A DNA stretch of 64,000 bases, from assembly GCF_050624435.1 (NCBI RefSeq), contig NC_134545.1, forward strand, positions 85,154,063 to 85,218,062, given 5' to 3'. The notes below the pieces were generated by a model. That model did no database searches, was not told where the DNA came from, and worked only from the letters and a program-made list of their open reading frames with translations. Made by a program: the position numbers and the translations under genes. This document shows, in pieces, positions 10,217 to 21,365 of the stretch; the stretch's first letter is position 1, and each line of letters begins with the position of its first letter. This DNA is from Tenrec ecaudatus (Eukaryota > Chordata > Mammalia > Afrosoricida > Tenrecidae).

Positions 10217-10852
10217 GATCTTTCCCGAGTGCTATGCGGCAGACACCTGACATGGCCCTCAACCCACTGAAAAGAGGAGCCGCGAGCTCAGCGGCTGGAA
10301 GTGAGGAGCATCAGGGGACACCGGGTCACGATTGTCCTTCTCCCTCTCCACCACGGGATGGGGCGCTCCAGATGGACACTGGGTGGCAGCACTGTGAGGA
10401 CAGCCCATCTAGCCAGCTACTAAAATAGACTGCTTTACACTCAAAGGCTACTCAACCCCACTGGTTGCCAAAGGTCCGTGGTGATCACTATGAATCCAAT
10501 CAAGTATCAGCAATCACACCCATTCCCATGGCTTTAAGTATCTATCACCCACATACTGGTGACTCAAATGCCCATATCGCCAACACAAATCCTTCTGAGC
10601 TCCAAGCTCTTGGATACAATCATGAACCAAGCATTCCCCATGGCACATAGCAATGATGCCTAAAAATCAGTCTGTATCTGCCACCTCTTCCCACAAATCT
10701 CTTCTTCCTGCACTTTATTTCATCCCACTCAACGTCTCCAACCAGACACTTCAATCTCCTCTGGGCTCAGCTACTGACTTCTTCAGGGAGGCCTCCCTGA
10801 GCACCCAATCCAAGGAGTCTCGATTTTTTTCTACCTGAAACCTATTGTCCTC

Positions 10853-11005
10853 CAGTCAATTCACACTCAGAGTGACCCCAGGGGACAGAATGAAACTGCC
10901 TTGTAAGCCTTCCAAACCTGTGATTTTTACCGAAGTTGACTGCCACATCTTTCTGCTGGGTTTGCGCCACCGAAGGAGCCCTTAACCGCCGTGCTACTGG
11001 GTCTC
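10853..11005 (-). mobile_element. AfroSINE, truncated
   Basis: GACTGCCACATCTTTCTGCT and AACCGCCGTGCTACTGGGTC match the antisense AfroSINE body and head. Directly followed by another copy. Confidence 0.6.
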
Positions 11006-11026
11006 TCTTATGCCGCCTCCCAAAAA

Positions 11027-11190
11027 ACCAAACTCTCTTCCATCAAGTCGATGCTCACTCATATCAACCTCAAGCCTATAACGCTCTACAGGAGTAGAAA
11101 GTCCCATGTTTCTCCCAGAGTGGCTGGTGGTTTCGAACCGCTGACCTAGCAGCCCAACGTGTAACCAGTTCACCATCAGGTATCCTCTTA
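11027..11190 (-). mobile_element. AfroSINE
   Basis: CTTCCATCAAGTCGATGCTC, CCCAGAGTGGCTGGTGGTTT and CGAACCGCTGACC are diagnostic antisense AfroSINE blocks. Confidence 0.75.
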
Positions 11191-11249
11191 GCTTGCTAAC
11201 CACTCATAATTATGTACAAGTACCTTGCAGGTTTTCTCCACTAGTCCAT

Positions 11250-11360
11250 AACCCCCTTGACAGCTAGCACAGTGTCTGCTCAGTGTGTGTTATAAATAGT
11301 ACTTAGAACAATGCCCACCACATAGTAGGTGCCTAACACATATTTGTTGAATGAATGCGA
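11250..11360 (+). repeat. MIR-like ancient SINE
   Basis: CTAGCACAGTGTCTGCTCAG and CACATAGTAGGTGCCTAACA then TTTGTTGAATGAATG are typical of the MIR/L2 3' region. Confidence 0.6.
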
Positions 11361-11780
11361 ACATCCATTTCCAATCTCATCTAACATATAGTTGAGGATC
11401 TAGTCCAACAAGCTAGCAAAGTAGCTGATAGATTTTGTTTTGAAGTAACTGAATTTGAGGAAGGAACCAGGGACCCTCCATGACTTGCTTGAGCAAACCT
11501 GAGCCAGGTCACCCTCACCCACAAAAACAGAAGTAGCTACAGTGTCCTCTGCCGAGGGCTATTAGACTGCCGCTTCCTGGGGGACAGTGCCCGCAGCCCT
11601 CCGGAGGGAGCTGTTAACTAACTGGGATGGGGGTGCACCACAGATGAAGGTTTTTACAGACTGTTGAATGAGGTGATGTTCCCTGGAGGTATGATTTTGC
11701 AAAACTTTATCTATTTTGGTTTTTTGTTGGGAAATAAAGGCTTGTCAGTACATTTCCAGGTCCCTCTCTGTTATGTAAGT

Positions 11781-12390
11781 AGCCCTGCTGGGGTAGTGGG
11801 TGATAATTTAGCTGCTAACCACGAAGTCAGCAGTTTGAAACGCCCAGCCACCACTCCACGGGAGAAAAATGAGGCTTTCCACTCCGGTAAATATTCACGG
11901 TCTCAGAAGCCTAAAGGGGCAAGTCTCCTTTGTCCTCCAAGGTCACTACGAGCTGGGATGGACTCACTCGTGGTGGGCTTGGTTTGGGCTCTGGTGGGTT
12001 GTACTGTCTGGTCCGTGTGGGAGCGCTGACTGCAAGATCAGCTGTCCAACATACCAGCTTCTCCACAGGAGAAAAATGAGTGTCGGCGCTCATCAAAATT
12101 TACCGCCTTGGAAATCCCAGAGAGCGTCATTCTGCGTCAGACTGTATGGAGGTGATGATGGTACTCAAGGGGTGCTGTGAGTTAAGCATTGGGCTGCTAA
12201 TTGCAAGGCCTGTGGCTCACACCCACAAGTCACTTGGGGGGGAGCAAGAGGTGGCTGTTTGTGCCTCTAACCAACAGTTCCACTCTGTCTTACAGGGGCT
12301 CCATGGTAGCGGGTTTGCTTTGGGTTTGGCCCATTTGGGGGAAGTTACCTGGTTGCCTAAATTGTAGGCACCTGGCAAGAGATCTAGATG
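11781..12390 (+). mobile_element. Cluster of AfroSINE copies, sense
   Basis: A first copy (11781-11992) starts AGCCCTGCTGGGGTAGTGGG with the tRNA-like head and body CACTCCACGGGAGAAAAATG. Two further partial, diverged copies follow at about 12015-12160 and 12150-12390. Head-to-tail SINE insertion in SEC31B intron 1. Confidence 0.6.
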
Positions 12391-12949
12391 GTAGTGCAGC
12401 GAGCAGAGGAACAGGTGTGTTCCATTAATCCTGCCCCCTTAAGCCCCATATTGTATGGTTCAAATCCTACATTTCATAATAAAACGTCCGAAATGTTCTT
12501 TGCTTCTGCATGCTCCCAGGAACGAAAACAAAAATAAAGCAAAGCAGAAAATAATTGGGTCACGAAAGAGCTCATCCGTAAGGTGGTTTCCAACCTGAAG
12601 AACAGGACGCTAAGGCTCATAATTGAGCCCAGCCTCTGAAAATAGTGCTGGGGGCGGAGTGGGTACATCAGGTGTTCGCTGACGGGCCTCACCGCCAACT
12701 CTGCAGTCACCAGTGCCACCTGCTGGTCACAGCCATTTTGACGGGGGGGGGGGGGGAGTGGGGCAGCGGGGTAGGAGACCAAACCAAAATAAAGGTTCCG
12801 GTTCGCAGGCACGCACTTTAACCACTGCGTCACCAGAGTGCTTTCAGAACCCCTCATCGCGAAAGCAGGAGCTGCGGTCTGCACCGCGCATCTGCCTTGT
12901 TTCACGTCTCTAAGGGGTCAGTGTTACTGTTTGTTTCCATTGTGGGGAC

Positions 12950-13650
12950 AAGAAATGGACCCGGCGGGGTTGCGAAGCCCCAGCAGCTTCCAGGGCCGGT
13001 ACCTGCAACCCTGCCGCCAGCCCACGCGGAATCCCATCAAGGGCCCAACTCGCTAGCGGTCCCGGGACTGGGAGGGCCAGCCCTTGATTCCGAGGCATTT
13101 GCGGTCACTAGAAGGACCCCCGCGGGGGCCCGGAAATCAAGGAGTGGCCAAAGGTGGGGGCGCGGGCGCGAGCAGAGCTGAACACACGGGCGCCCTGGGC
13201 GGCTTTTCTCGGGCCACCGCACCGCAGAGCTCGGCTCCAGGGGCAGTCCTGAGAAGCCAGGACGCGGGTGGCCCCGGGGACGGGGCGCACTCGGGCAGCG
13301 CCGAAGAGGAGCCCTCCTCGGGCAGGGAAAGGGAAATGGAGCCGGGTTCAAGGCCAGGCGGGCCAAGTAGGCCCTCGCCCCACCCCACCTAGGACCCACT
13401 GTGCCCTCGGGCAGGAACCACGCTACAGCTGCCCGGTGGCGCAGCACCGTCTCGGCCCAGGCCTGGGCTTCCGTTCTTGTTGGGGGGGGGGGGCTCAAGA
13501 CCCCCAAACAGGCGGGGACAACCAACCTCGGGGGTCAGGTGCGGTGAGCTGGGGATAGTCAAACCTGGCCCCAGCCTGCTGACCTCCGCCACCCATCTGC
13601 GCACCCCGTGGCGCGCGCGCGCACAAGGAGAGCTGGGACTGCGTCCTAGA
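12950..13650. promoter_or_regulatory. CpG island, former SEC31B promoter
   Basis: A GC-rich, CpG-dense stretch (many CGCG/GCGC runs, e.g. around 13190-13300 and 13605-13625) lies about 2.7 kb upstream of the SEC31B start-codon exon on its minus strand, where the untranslated first exon and promoter are expected. Short G runs at 12738-12753 and 13481-13492 flank or interrupt it. No confident ORF and no first-exon donor could be assigned. It might also serve some other transcript. Confidence 0.55.
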
Positions 13651-15078
13651 GGACACGTCCTCCTTGGAATGGGAATGTTCACTGAGTTGCTAACTTGTGG
13701 CGCAACGTGACAGATCCTGCGACCCGTAAATCCCGCTCCAGCCAATTTCAGCCTGGCCAGGGTGGGGATGGGTGACAGGCTCTGAAAGGGGAACGCACTA
13801 ATTCAATTATTTACTTATTGAAGCGGGAGATGACCCGGTGCAAGCCCCTGAAGCGCTCACTGGAACCCACTTAGTTGAAAAGGCAAGAAGCAAACGAAGC
13901 CGTAAGTTGCAGTGAGTGACTTTCTGGAAGGCTGCAGGAAGGGGAGGCAGGTGGCACTCCTGGGCGCTGCAAAGACAAGGCTGTGTTCCAGAGAGGGAGC
14001 CCCAGCCAGCTATCAGGTACCCTGGCAAGTGCCACACCATGAAACAGAGACTGCACCTGGGAGAATGGCTGAACATGACTGTGTTACTGAAACGCCTGCA
14101 GGGATGCGGACGCAGTGAGATAGTGACTGGGGGCCTGCAGCGTGAATCGCTCAGAGAGGGCAGAGCTGGAGACAGCGACTACAGAACTAGGAGCCAAATA
14201 GAACAACTCGGGTACCAAGCCATGAAAGCCTGCATTACTATAGCGGAGGTAAAAGTAGCAAGTTTGAGACTATTTCAACCTTGGACCTGAGAAGACTATG
14301 AAAACGGCTCTTATTAATAGAACTAGACAACTTGAAGAGATGGGGAGGTCATGTAAATTTACTTATTGTGTTGAGGGAATTGTAGCAGTCCTAAATAAAA
14401 ATCCCCGGTAGGCAGCTGAAGATCTTAGACCTATTTTAAACCTCCATTTAAGGCGTGAATTCTCTATCCCTACTTGGTAAGGTGCGTGTGTGTAGGGGTG
14501 AATCGGGACACAGGACAATTTGTTACTACTACCTGTGCCTGGCTCACCCTTCTTGTTCTTAGTAAGCGCTCAACAGCTTGTTTCTTGAACTTGCCGATAC
14601 CAAAACCTAAAGAACAGTGAAAACTAATTAGCCAACACCTAGAATTATCTAGACTGAGACTGACTGTGATGGAGTCCTCCAAGAAAAATTTGAACCGAAG
14701 GTGTGAAAGTCAACTTCAAGGAGGACATTCTCAAGTCACATCCTGTCACCTGGGTTTATAGCTGCGGGTCTAGGGAACTGCTGGAAGGCAATCACGGTGC
14801 CTTATTCAACCTTCCATCCCTAGGGCCTATCAGGGTCTGATATATACTAGGCACAGATGCTTGTAAATGCTTATCAAATGCTGCAGGACAGTGGTGACCT
14901 TCAGAGGGACAATACTCCGATTCCTCTGTGGTCTCTGTCACTGCTGGGACAACCATCAACGGGCCCACCATCAACTTGAACGGACTTGCTTCAAAGGCCA
15001 CATTGAGTGCACGTGGCGTTTTTCGTTAGTGGGACAGGTTTTCTAGCAGTATAAACTTTTAAGATGTTCCCCCCAAAG
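13650..15078. other. Intergenic SEC31B-NDUFB8, no gene recognised
   Basis: Unique-looking sequence between the SEC31B CpG island and the SPIN copy. A weak MIR-like piece may lie near 14815-14885. No coding signal seen. Confidence 0.5.
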
Positions 15079-15263
15079 CAGTGGTTCTCCACCTTCCTAA
15101 TGCCGGGACCCTTTAATACAGTTCATGTGGTGGTGACCCCCCAACTATAACATTATTTTCGTTGCTACTTCACCAGTCATTTTGCTGTCATGAATCACAC
15201 GACCCCTGTGAAAGGGTGATTCGACCCCCAAAGGGGTGGCAACCCACAGGTTGAGAACTGCTG
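15079..15263. mobile_element. SPIN (hAT) non-autonomous transposon
   Basis: Begins CAGTGGTTCT, ends AGAACTGCTG, with the SPIN interior (ACCCTTTAATACAGTTC, ATTTTCGTTGCTACTTCA, GAAAGGGT). Flanked by a near-perfect 8-bp target duplication, CCCCAAAG (15071-15078) and CCCGAAAG (15264-15271), as expected for hAT. Lies between SEC31B and NDUFB8. Confidence 0.92.
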
Positions 15264-15320
15264 CCCGAAAGGGTGAGAACAGTATGGGCTAGGTCACTTA
15301 GAAAACATGCTATGAGGTTA

Positions 15321-15512
15321 GCCCTGGAGTGGTGGCTAGGCGCCTGCCTGCTAATCTCAAAGTAGGTGGTTTGGACCGACCAGCCACTTCACAGAGACAG
15401 ATGTGTCAACCCCTGTAAAGTTACAGCCTTCGAAGTTCTGTAAGGCAGTTCTACCTTGTCCTGTAGGATCACTGTTGAGTTGGAATCAACTGAACAGCAA
15501 TGAGTTTCCAGC
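15321..15512 (+). mobile_element. AfroSINE
   Basis: GCCCTGGAGTGGTGGCTAGG (head), TTACAGCCTTCGAAGTTCTG (body) and GTTGGAATCAACTGAACAGC (tail). Lies 57 bp after the SPIN copy. Confidence 0.7.
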
Positions 15513-16062
15513 TGGGTTCAAAGACTATTGTGAGTTTGAATCAAGGGTAACAAAAACGATGCAAGGATTCGGTAACTCAATAGACTGCCCTCTAATTCCT
15601 GAATACAGCTATGCCAAATTACTAAAATGATTCAGAAATGGCCTTAAAAATACTTATTCTCATAACAGAGCTAGGATCAGATGCAGTTACAGCCCCAGTC
15701 CAGTCCAAACCCTCTACTCACCCTATTATGTTCTTGGGAATAGTTGAGTACTGTATACAAAGAGGTTTTTAATGGGAAGTAAATCTTGTAACTAGGGAAG
15801 TCGGGAGCATTTCCCGGACCCTGCTGCACAACTGGAACCTTCAGCTGCCTTCGGAGCCCCAGCAAATTAACAATTTCACATCAGCTTGTGCTCCCTCCCC
15901 ACCCCCACCCCCTGCTCTTCCTATCCTCTTCCGACCCCAGAGCAGGGGCGAGGGGAGGTGATCCAGACAGTAAGCCACAGAAAAAGGAGGAGAAAGGATG
16001 AGGTTCCTCAGCAGTAGCTATTTTGGGGAAATGAGGCACCAGACAGAACAGGAGCACTCAGT

Positions 16063-16068
16063 TTTATT
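16063..16068 (-). terminator. NDUFB8 polyadenylation signal AATAAA
   Basis: TTTATT on the plus strand reads AATAAA on the minus strand, 73 bases beyond the NDUFB8 stop codon. This fits the short 3'UTR of NDUFB8; cleavage is expected about 10-30 bases further on, near 16035-16055. Confidence 0.8.
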
Positions 16069-16140
16069 AGGGATTTCATTAAGGTTAATCTCAAAGACTG
16101 AGCGTCCTAGTTAGGGGGCACAAAAGCCCAGGAAGCCACC

Positions 16141-16233
16141 TCATATCTCATAGTGAACCACTGGCTCGGGCTCTTTGGTGGGATCGCCGCCTCGTTCCAG
16201 GTACAGATCATTGTAAGGATACTGCTTTGGCCC
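16141..16233 (-). CDS. NDUFB8: NDUFB8 coding exon 5 with stop
   Basis: Acceptor tttcctcag. Encodes [20 protein letters not shown] and [10 protein letters not shown], then TGA at 16143-16141. The last residues match the conserved NDUFB8 C-terminus. Confidence 0.95.
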   Translation of the reverse strand, partial: GPKQYPYNDLYLERGGDPTKEPEPVVHYEI

Positions 16234-16418
16234 CTGAGGAAAAAAACACAGGTCAGCAAGAACGAAAGGCACCAGGTTAATACCTGGCTTCGCCCCACTC
16301 CAACAATCACACGTGGGAAATGGGTAGTGGTGCAGCAGCTTCGGGCTAGCCCCAGCTGGGCTGGAGTGGTAGCGGCAGCTTCCCTCTTCCCCACTCTGCC
16401 CAAGGGGGGGGGGGAGAG

Positions 16419-16477
<59 letters not shown>

Positions 16478-19418
16478 ACTCTCTCTCGCTTGTGAGAGAA
16501 GCGGTGCCTGTACGCCGGCCCTGCTCGTGAGAGAGTCAAAGCTTTCTAAATGAGAGGATGCATCCATCCATCCCACTCTCTCGGGGTCGAGACAGACTCA
16601 ATCTCCTTTAAGTCACTCAGCCTCTAATGGCACCAGCACTAAAGTGGCCTAGCAAATGAGGCGTGCAGGAGCGGCGGTGGGGGAAGCACAGAGGAGACAT
16701 GGCTGGGACGTGCTTTAGGGGCTGCTGACTTTACCAACAAACAGCTGTCAGAGAACACAGCTCAAGGGGAGGAGAAAGGGTGATGTGCTTACAGAACTGA
16801 AAAATGGAAGAGCCACACTGTGCTGCTTGCTCTCCTGAAGTGAAGTTAGTGCTCACACCACCCTGCGTGCCCTCTCCAGCCTGGAGCCCCTGGGGCTTGG
16901 TGGAAGGCTCGTGTCAGTGCACACAGGCGGACCAGCTACCATCAGGACATTGATTATCTCTGCAGAGGTAGCACTGGGCAACCAGCTGCAAACACAGCAG
17001 CGCCCTGCTTCAGTTCCTCTCCGTCCAATCCATCCTGTAGACTACTCCCAGATTAATCTTCCTAAAAACCCACCCTTCATGATGTCACTCTGTGGCTCAA
17101 ATACCCACAATAGCTCCCTGCTGCGCAGAGGAAAACCAACGCACCCCGTGTCGCTGGCCCCGTTAGCAGCCTGCGCCTGGTACATGGTAGGACCCCACAA
17201 ATACTTGCTGAGTTAGTGGGTACCACACCGTCCAGTCCAAAACCCTCAGCAGGTGATAAAAGCCACCGACGGAGCTGATCAGCTCACTGCCGATTTTTTT
17301 AAAACAGTGATTTCCAAACCCGCAAGGTGGCTTAAAAATATCCATTCTAAAACCCCACCAGAGTGACAGAATTAGAACCTCTATGGAATGGAGCCTAGGA
17401 ATCTGGATTTTTAACAGCTGGCTATCAAGGAAATATTTTATATACCTATTTCCACTCCATTGCGCTGTGGCAGCACGGCTCCTTATGCACTGAGCTGCTG
17501 ACCCCAAGGTCAGGAATTTGAAGCCATCAGTCACTCCACAGGGGAAAGATGAGGCTTTCCACTCGCCCAGAGTAACAGTCTGAGGGGCGGGTGGGCTGGT
17601 GCCGAGCAGTGGGCAGTGGGGGAGGGGAGTGTCTCGAAAACCCACAGGGCAGTTCTCCTCTGCCCTGTAGGGATGCTACACGTCCAAACAGACTCCATGG
17701 CAGGGAGCAGAGTTCTCCAACTCTGATTCATCACTCCCCTCCTTCCTTCTGTTCTCTCTTCCCCCACATGCTCTGTCTTCCTACATCCAAATTAAAAACA
17801 ACAAAAAAGGGAGGGGGGCCCTCAAAAAGTTTGGGGGAAATTCCATGATCTTTTCATCTCTTTTTTCCATGAACACTCTGAACCTCTTACGTAAGTGTGT
17901 GTCTATTGATAACACAACCCTTTAATAGCATTTCAATTCGCTTAGTACATACATATTCTCACACACATTATGCTACTCTGATACCTGTTCAAATATCGCT
18001 CATCATGTCATTTGATCTAAATTTTCTTAACCAAATTAAACTTCTTTAAGACCAGAGGATGTCCCTTACAGTCTCTAAAATTCTCTTGTCTGTTTAGAGT
18101 AGACAATTGCTTCCAGTCCCTAAAGGGACCTCAGAGGAGTCCTAGTCCACTAGGGACCGGAAGCAATTAAGTGCCCTTCACACCTGCAGCACAGGGTAAG
18201 GTTCAGTTCTCGATCCCTCAACCATGCGTAGAAAGATCACTTGCTGACACGTGTGTGAAGAGCACAGTGCCCAGATGGGAACACCTGAGACAAGCTGGCC
18301 CCCTCATTCTCCTTCTGTGTCTTCTCACGCAGCCAAATCCAAAGTGCAGGGGTGGAGCTGTACTCCACCAAAGGGGCACAGCCCTCCTATCTTGGTATTG
18401 GCTGGATTCCAGAGACTCCAGTCTTTTGGGAAATGGGGTGAAGCAAACATGCCTAAGGGGACCCTTCCCAGATACTCACCACTGGCTGGTAGCTGGGGTA
18501 CTTGTCTCCGACCCAGAACATGAACAGCATGAAGGCCACAAAACCGAAGAGATGCTTACACATGGTATCCCAAGAAACAGGCGTGGGGGATGTGTCCACA
18601 CGGTTCCGTATATACATGTCTAGGTCCCAGTGGAGCTAAGGCAAAATGGCAGAAAGCTATCAATACTACCCTTCCTGTAAAAGGTAGGCAGTCCAGAGTT
18701 ACCTACCAGAGGCTTGTACAACACTTGAGAGAGGCCTTCTACTGCCCTTGGATGTTATCCTGTGAGTCTTGACTCAGATATTGCAGCCCACAGAACTGGG
18801 GGCAAGCCTGTCTAGTCTCTGCTGATCAGAGAGCACTTAACCATGGAAACTCACAATACAAATTCCATTACTCCCAGAAGTCCTATTCTACATGCCACAC
18901 ACGAAACCTCAGGTGTCTGATCACTGCATCTTGAATGCTTGGGCAGAAAAGCTAAGTGTTACTTGGGCAACAGTTGTGGTCTGAACCAAAGAAAGTTGAC
19001 TCAGGAAGGCATTCTAGAGAAGTAAGGGCTGTTAAAGGGGCTATCATTCTCTCACCGGTTCACCCCAGTTCAACCTCAGGTCCGGGTGGTCCCAGGAGTA
19101 CCAAGGATCTCTCTCATGCTGTGAGCGGTCTGGAAGTTTCGGGTAGTCGCCATACCTAAGAGACAGCAAGCACGACTAGAAAGGGGCCCTTGGCAGCTTC
19201 AGACAATTCAGGCTCCTGTCAGAGATGAGAAACCAGGTGACAGAGGTAACTGTCTCACCTCAGGGCGATGGAAGTGGCTTCCTTCCAAATCCCAATCTCA
19301 AAAGTCCTAGTGACTCTATGCATGTGTCTGTCTACCCACAGAAACCAAATTATAATGAAAAGTTCAAGTCAAACTGAAACCCTAACATACATTTCCTTAC
19401 CTATTTGCAACAAAGCAG

Positions 19419-19450
<32 letters not shown>

Positions 19451-20927
19451 CGAGAATGTTAAGAGCTGAAAGTCATCCATCACTGATTATGGTCTTTAGT
19501 GAGAAAAAGAAAGTAAAGTTTAGGGTTTGCATTAGAAAAAAGTCAAATGATTTGGATTAGTAATCTAGACGATTAGAAAAGTCTTCTTTTTTCATTGTAC
19601 TCATGTTCCTCAACCACCAAGGCGCTCGCATAAATCCCTCTAATTTAAAGATCTAGTGGGATTGCTGCTAAGCAGGGTTTCCCCCCAGGATGCTCCTGTC
19701 CCCGACACAATTTTTTAAAAAAATGCAAACAGCAAACTAGGAAATGGTAACTAGACATGTGTCACCGAAAATGATTAGAAAACAAAACAAGAAAAATAGG
19801 AGCTGCTAAAAGCAAGATTAAGAGGGATGCTAGGACAGGAAATCAAGGCAATCGTTTCCGAAAATTAACCGAAGGGGTGTTCTGTGGAGATGGGTCGGGG
19901 AGGAAGGGGGAGGCATAACATCAGCTAGAGTAAGGGGCCGCCAGTTTAATCTAACAAATGTCATGATTTCCACAGCCCTAGAAAAACGTAGGTGGGGACG
20001 AGCAAATACATGTATACATACATCTACATATACGGTACATATACATATATCTTCTAAAAGGGCATACACACACGGAGACAGAGTACTCGATCTACAAATT
20101 AAGGTTCTCATGACAGGAGTCCAGCTCCGGGCTGGTCACGTGCCTGGATGACAGCACCTGAGCCCAGCAGATGCTCGATCTAAATGAAACTCGGCGCTCT
20201 CGATGGAGCCAAGGCAGGTTCCTGCTATCCCGGGGTCCCCCAGGGAGCCATTAAAACCTCGGTTTCCTCATTTGAGGAAACAGCCTGAGCCAAGGAGAAA
20301 ATTGAAGTCCTCGCAGCTGCAGCTGCTCACCCGCCCCCCTCCCACTGGGCCCCTCTGAGAAAAGCAGCCACATCATTGGGTCTGTGGGGTCCCAACAAGG
20401 ACCGCGGGGGGTGCAGGGGGGTCAGTCAATGCGCCCAGCCGCCTTCCTCCCACCACTACCCCGGGGCGTGCGGACCCTGTCTCACCCCGAGCCGTCCGGG
20501 TACGGTTCGTAATCCTCTACCCGCATGTTATACTTCTTAGCGGCGGCGGCCCGTTCTTCTGGCGTCTTGGGGTAGGCCCCCGGGAGCATGTCCTTGGTAA
20601 TGTGTGAGGCTGGAGCGCAGAACAGGGCAGGTCAGAAGCGCCTCGCTCCCGACGCCCAGGAGGCTTCCGCGGCAGGGAAGGCAGAGGCTAGACCGCCCTC
20701 CCTGCCCCGCCGGGCTTGCGGGAGCCGCGGGGGCCCTCCACCCCCTGCCCGGACACCAGCGTCGCCGTACCGCCCCCGCTCCCGGCATAGCAAACCTCAG
20801 GCACCCCTTTCCCACACTGAGAGCTCGCCAGTTCTCGCCGACCTGTCCGTGCGCCCAACGGCACCACGTTCCGGGCTGCCCTTTGCAGCCATCGCACTCC
20901 CAGGACCCCCGCCCTGGCCGCCGCCAT
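16141..20927 (-). CDS. NDUFB8: NDUFB8, complex I accessory subunit (5 coding exons)
   Basis: NADH dehydrogenase (ubiquinone) 1 beta subcomplex subunit 8, an accessory subunit of respiratory complex I in the inner mitochondrial membrane. Coding exons on the minus strand: 20843-20927, 20486-20609, 19056-19155, 18480-18635 and 16141-16233, total 558 bp, 185 aa plus stop. All introns have GT..AG and phases match. The protein starts [20 protein letters not shown] (basic, presequence-like), has the conserved [20 protein letters not shown] block, one membrane helix (about [14 protein letters not shown]) and ends EPVVHYEI. It is one residue shorter than the human protein (PYPDGSG against PYPDDGMG). 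Everything seen indicates a functional gene. Confidence 0.97.
16413..16473. repeat. (GA)n microsatellite, NDUFB8 intron 4
   Basis: A G run then about 30 GA units; (TC)n in the NDUFB8 transcript, about 180 bp upstream of exon 5, lengthening the pyrimidine-rich sequence there. Confidence 0.95.
17465..17715 (+). mobile_element. AfroSINE in NDUFB8 intron 4 (antisense to gene)
   Basis: Diverged head, then CTGCTGACCCCAAGGTCAGG, CACTCCACAGGGGAAAGATG and CCCACAGGGCAGTTCTCC. Contains a short insertion relative to other copies. Confidence 0.6.
18480..18635 (-). CDS. NDUFB8: NDUFB8 coding exon 4 (membrane helix)
   Basis: Acceptor gccttag, donor GTG|gtgagt; 52 codons. Contains the [17 protein letters not shown] segment and the single predicted transmembrane helix around [17 protein letters not shown]. 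The first residue is Leu where human has Met. Confidence 0.95.
19056..19155 (-). CDS. NDUFB8: NDUFB8 coding exon 3
   Basis: Acceptor ctcttag, donor CCG|gtgaga. Encodes [20 protein letters not shown] and [13 protein letters not shown], the most conserved block of the protein. Confidence 0.95.
19419..19447. repeat. (CA)n microsatellite, NDUFB8 intron 2
   Basis: About 14 CA units. Confidence 0.95.
20486..20609 (-). CDS. NDUFB8: NDUFB8 coding exon 2
   Basis: Acceptor gctccag, donor GG|gtgaga. Encodes [40 protein letters not shown] and S: the first part of the mature protein. One codon is missing relative to human near the 3' end. Confidence 0.95.
20843..20927 (-). CDS. NDUFB8: NDUFB8 coding exon 1
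   Basis: Encodes the first 28 codons plus one base, i.e. essentially the mitochondrial targeting presequence ([20 protein letters not shown] then VVPLGART). The ATG lies in context AAGATGG. Donor ACAG|gtcggc. Confidence 0.95.
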
Positions 20928-20951
20928 CTTCACCTTCTCCCCGGGTCGCCC

Positions 20952-20963
20952 CGCGCATGCGCG
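20952..20963. promoter_or_regulatory. Palindromic NRF-1-type site
   Basis: CGCGCATGCGCG contains the full NRF-1 consensus (YGCGCAYGCGCR) as a perfect palindrome, 25 bases upstream of the NDUFB8 ATG. NRF-1 is the known activator of many nuclear genes for respiratory-chain subunits. Binding is inferred from the motif only. Confidence 0.7.
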
Positions 20964-21169
20964 CACGCGGGCACGCAAGCACGCAAGCACGGCGGCCGAG
21001 CGGGGCCAAACCTCGGCGGGCAGCGCGGGGCCGAAAAGTGCTGGGACGTCCCGCCAGGGCGGGGCTTCGCGGCGCTGGAAGGCGGTGGGGCTGAGAGGGC
21101 GTGGGAGGGATGACACTTCAGGTTGTTGTGTCCCCACCTTTTTTTACACAGACCCCCCCCCTCAGCTGA

Positions 21170-21365
21170 TTTACACCCACCCAAGGAGGATCTGTCTCTA
21201 CCGTCCAGTCGGCCGGCCGTCGGGGCAGGGTGGCACGGCAGGGTTTGCGACTCTGCAAATCTTCCCTGGAGGAGAAAGTCCCATCTGCGTCCCGCCGAGC
21301 GGCTGGTGGTCTTGAACTGCCGGCCCTGCGGTGAGCAACCCAGCGCATCACCACCGCGCCATCGA
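21170..21365 (-). mobile_element. AfroSINE upstream of NDUFB8
   Basis: CGAGCGGCTGGTGGTCTTGA, CCCTGCGGTGAGCAACCCAG and CATCACCACCGCGCCATC are the antisense head. It abuts the upstream edge of the NDUFB8 CpG island and is itself CpG-rich. Confidence 0.65.

Larger units (their letters stand above)
20400..21110. promoter_or_regulatory. NDUFB8 CpG-island promoter
   Basis: CpG-dense, GC-rich DNA spans NDUFB8 exons 1-2 and the upstream flank, with no TATA box in view, typical of a nuclear-encoded mitochondrial gene. The transcription start should lie just upstream of 20927 on the minus strand. Confidence 0.75.

Noticed and set aside
13037-13525. 162-codon minus-strand ORF in the SEC31B CpG island
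   Set aside because: GC-rich composition gives long chance ORFs; Pro/Arg/Ala-rich sequence with no recognisable domain.
16141-16576. ORFs with long Ser/Leu or Arg/Glu repeats
   Set aside because: Translations of the (GA)n tract; only the C-terminal NDUFB8 exon inside the range is real.
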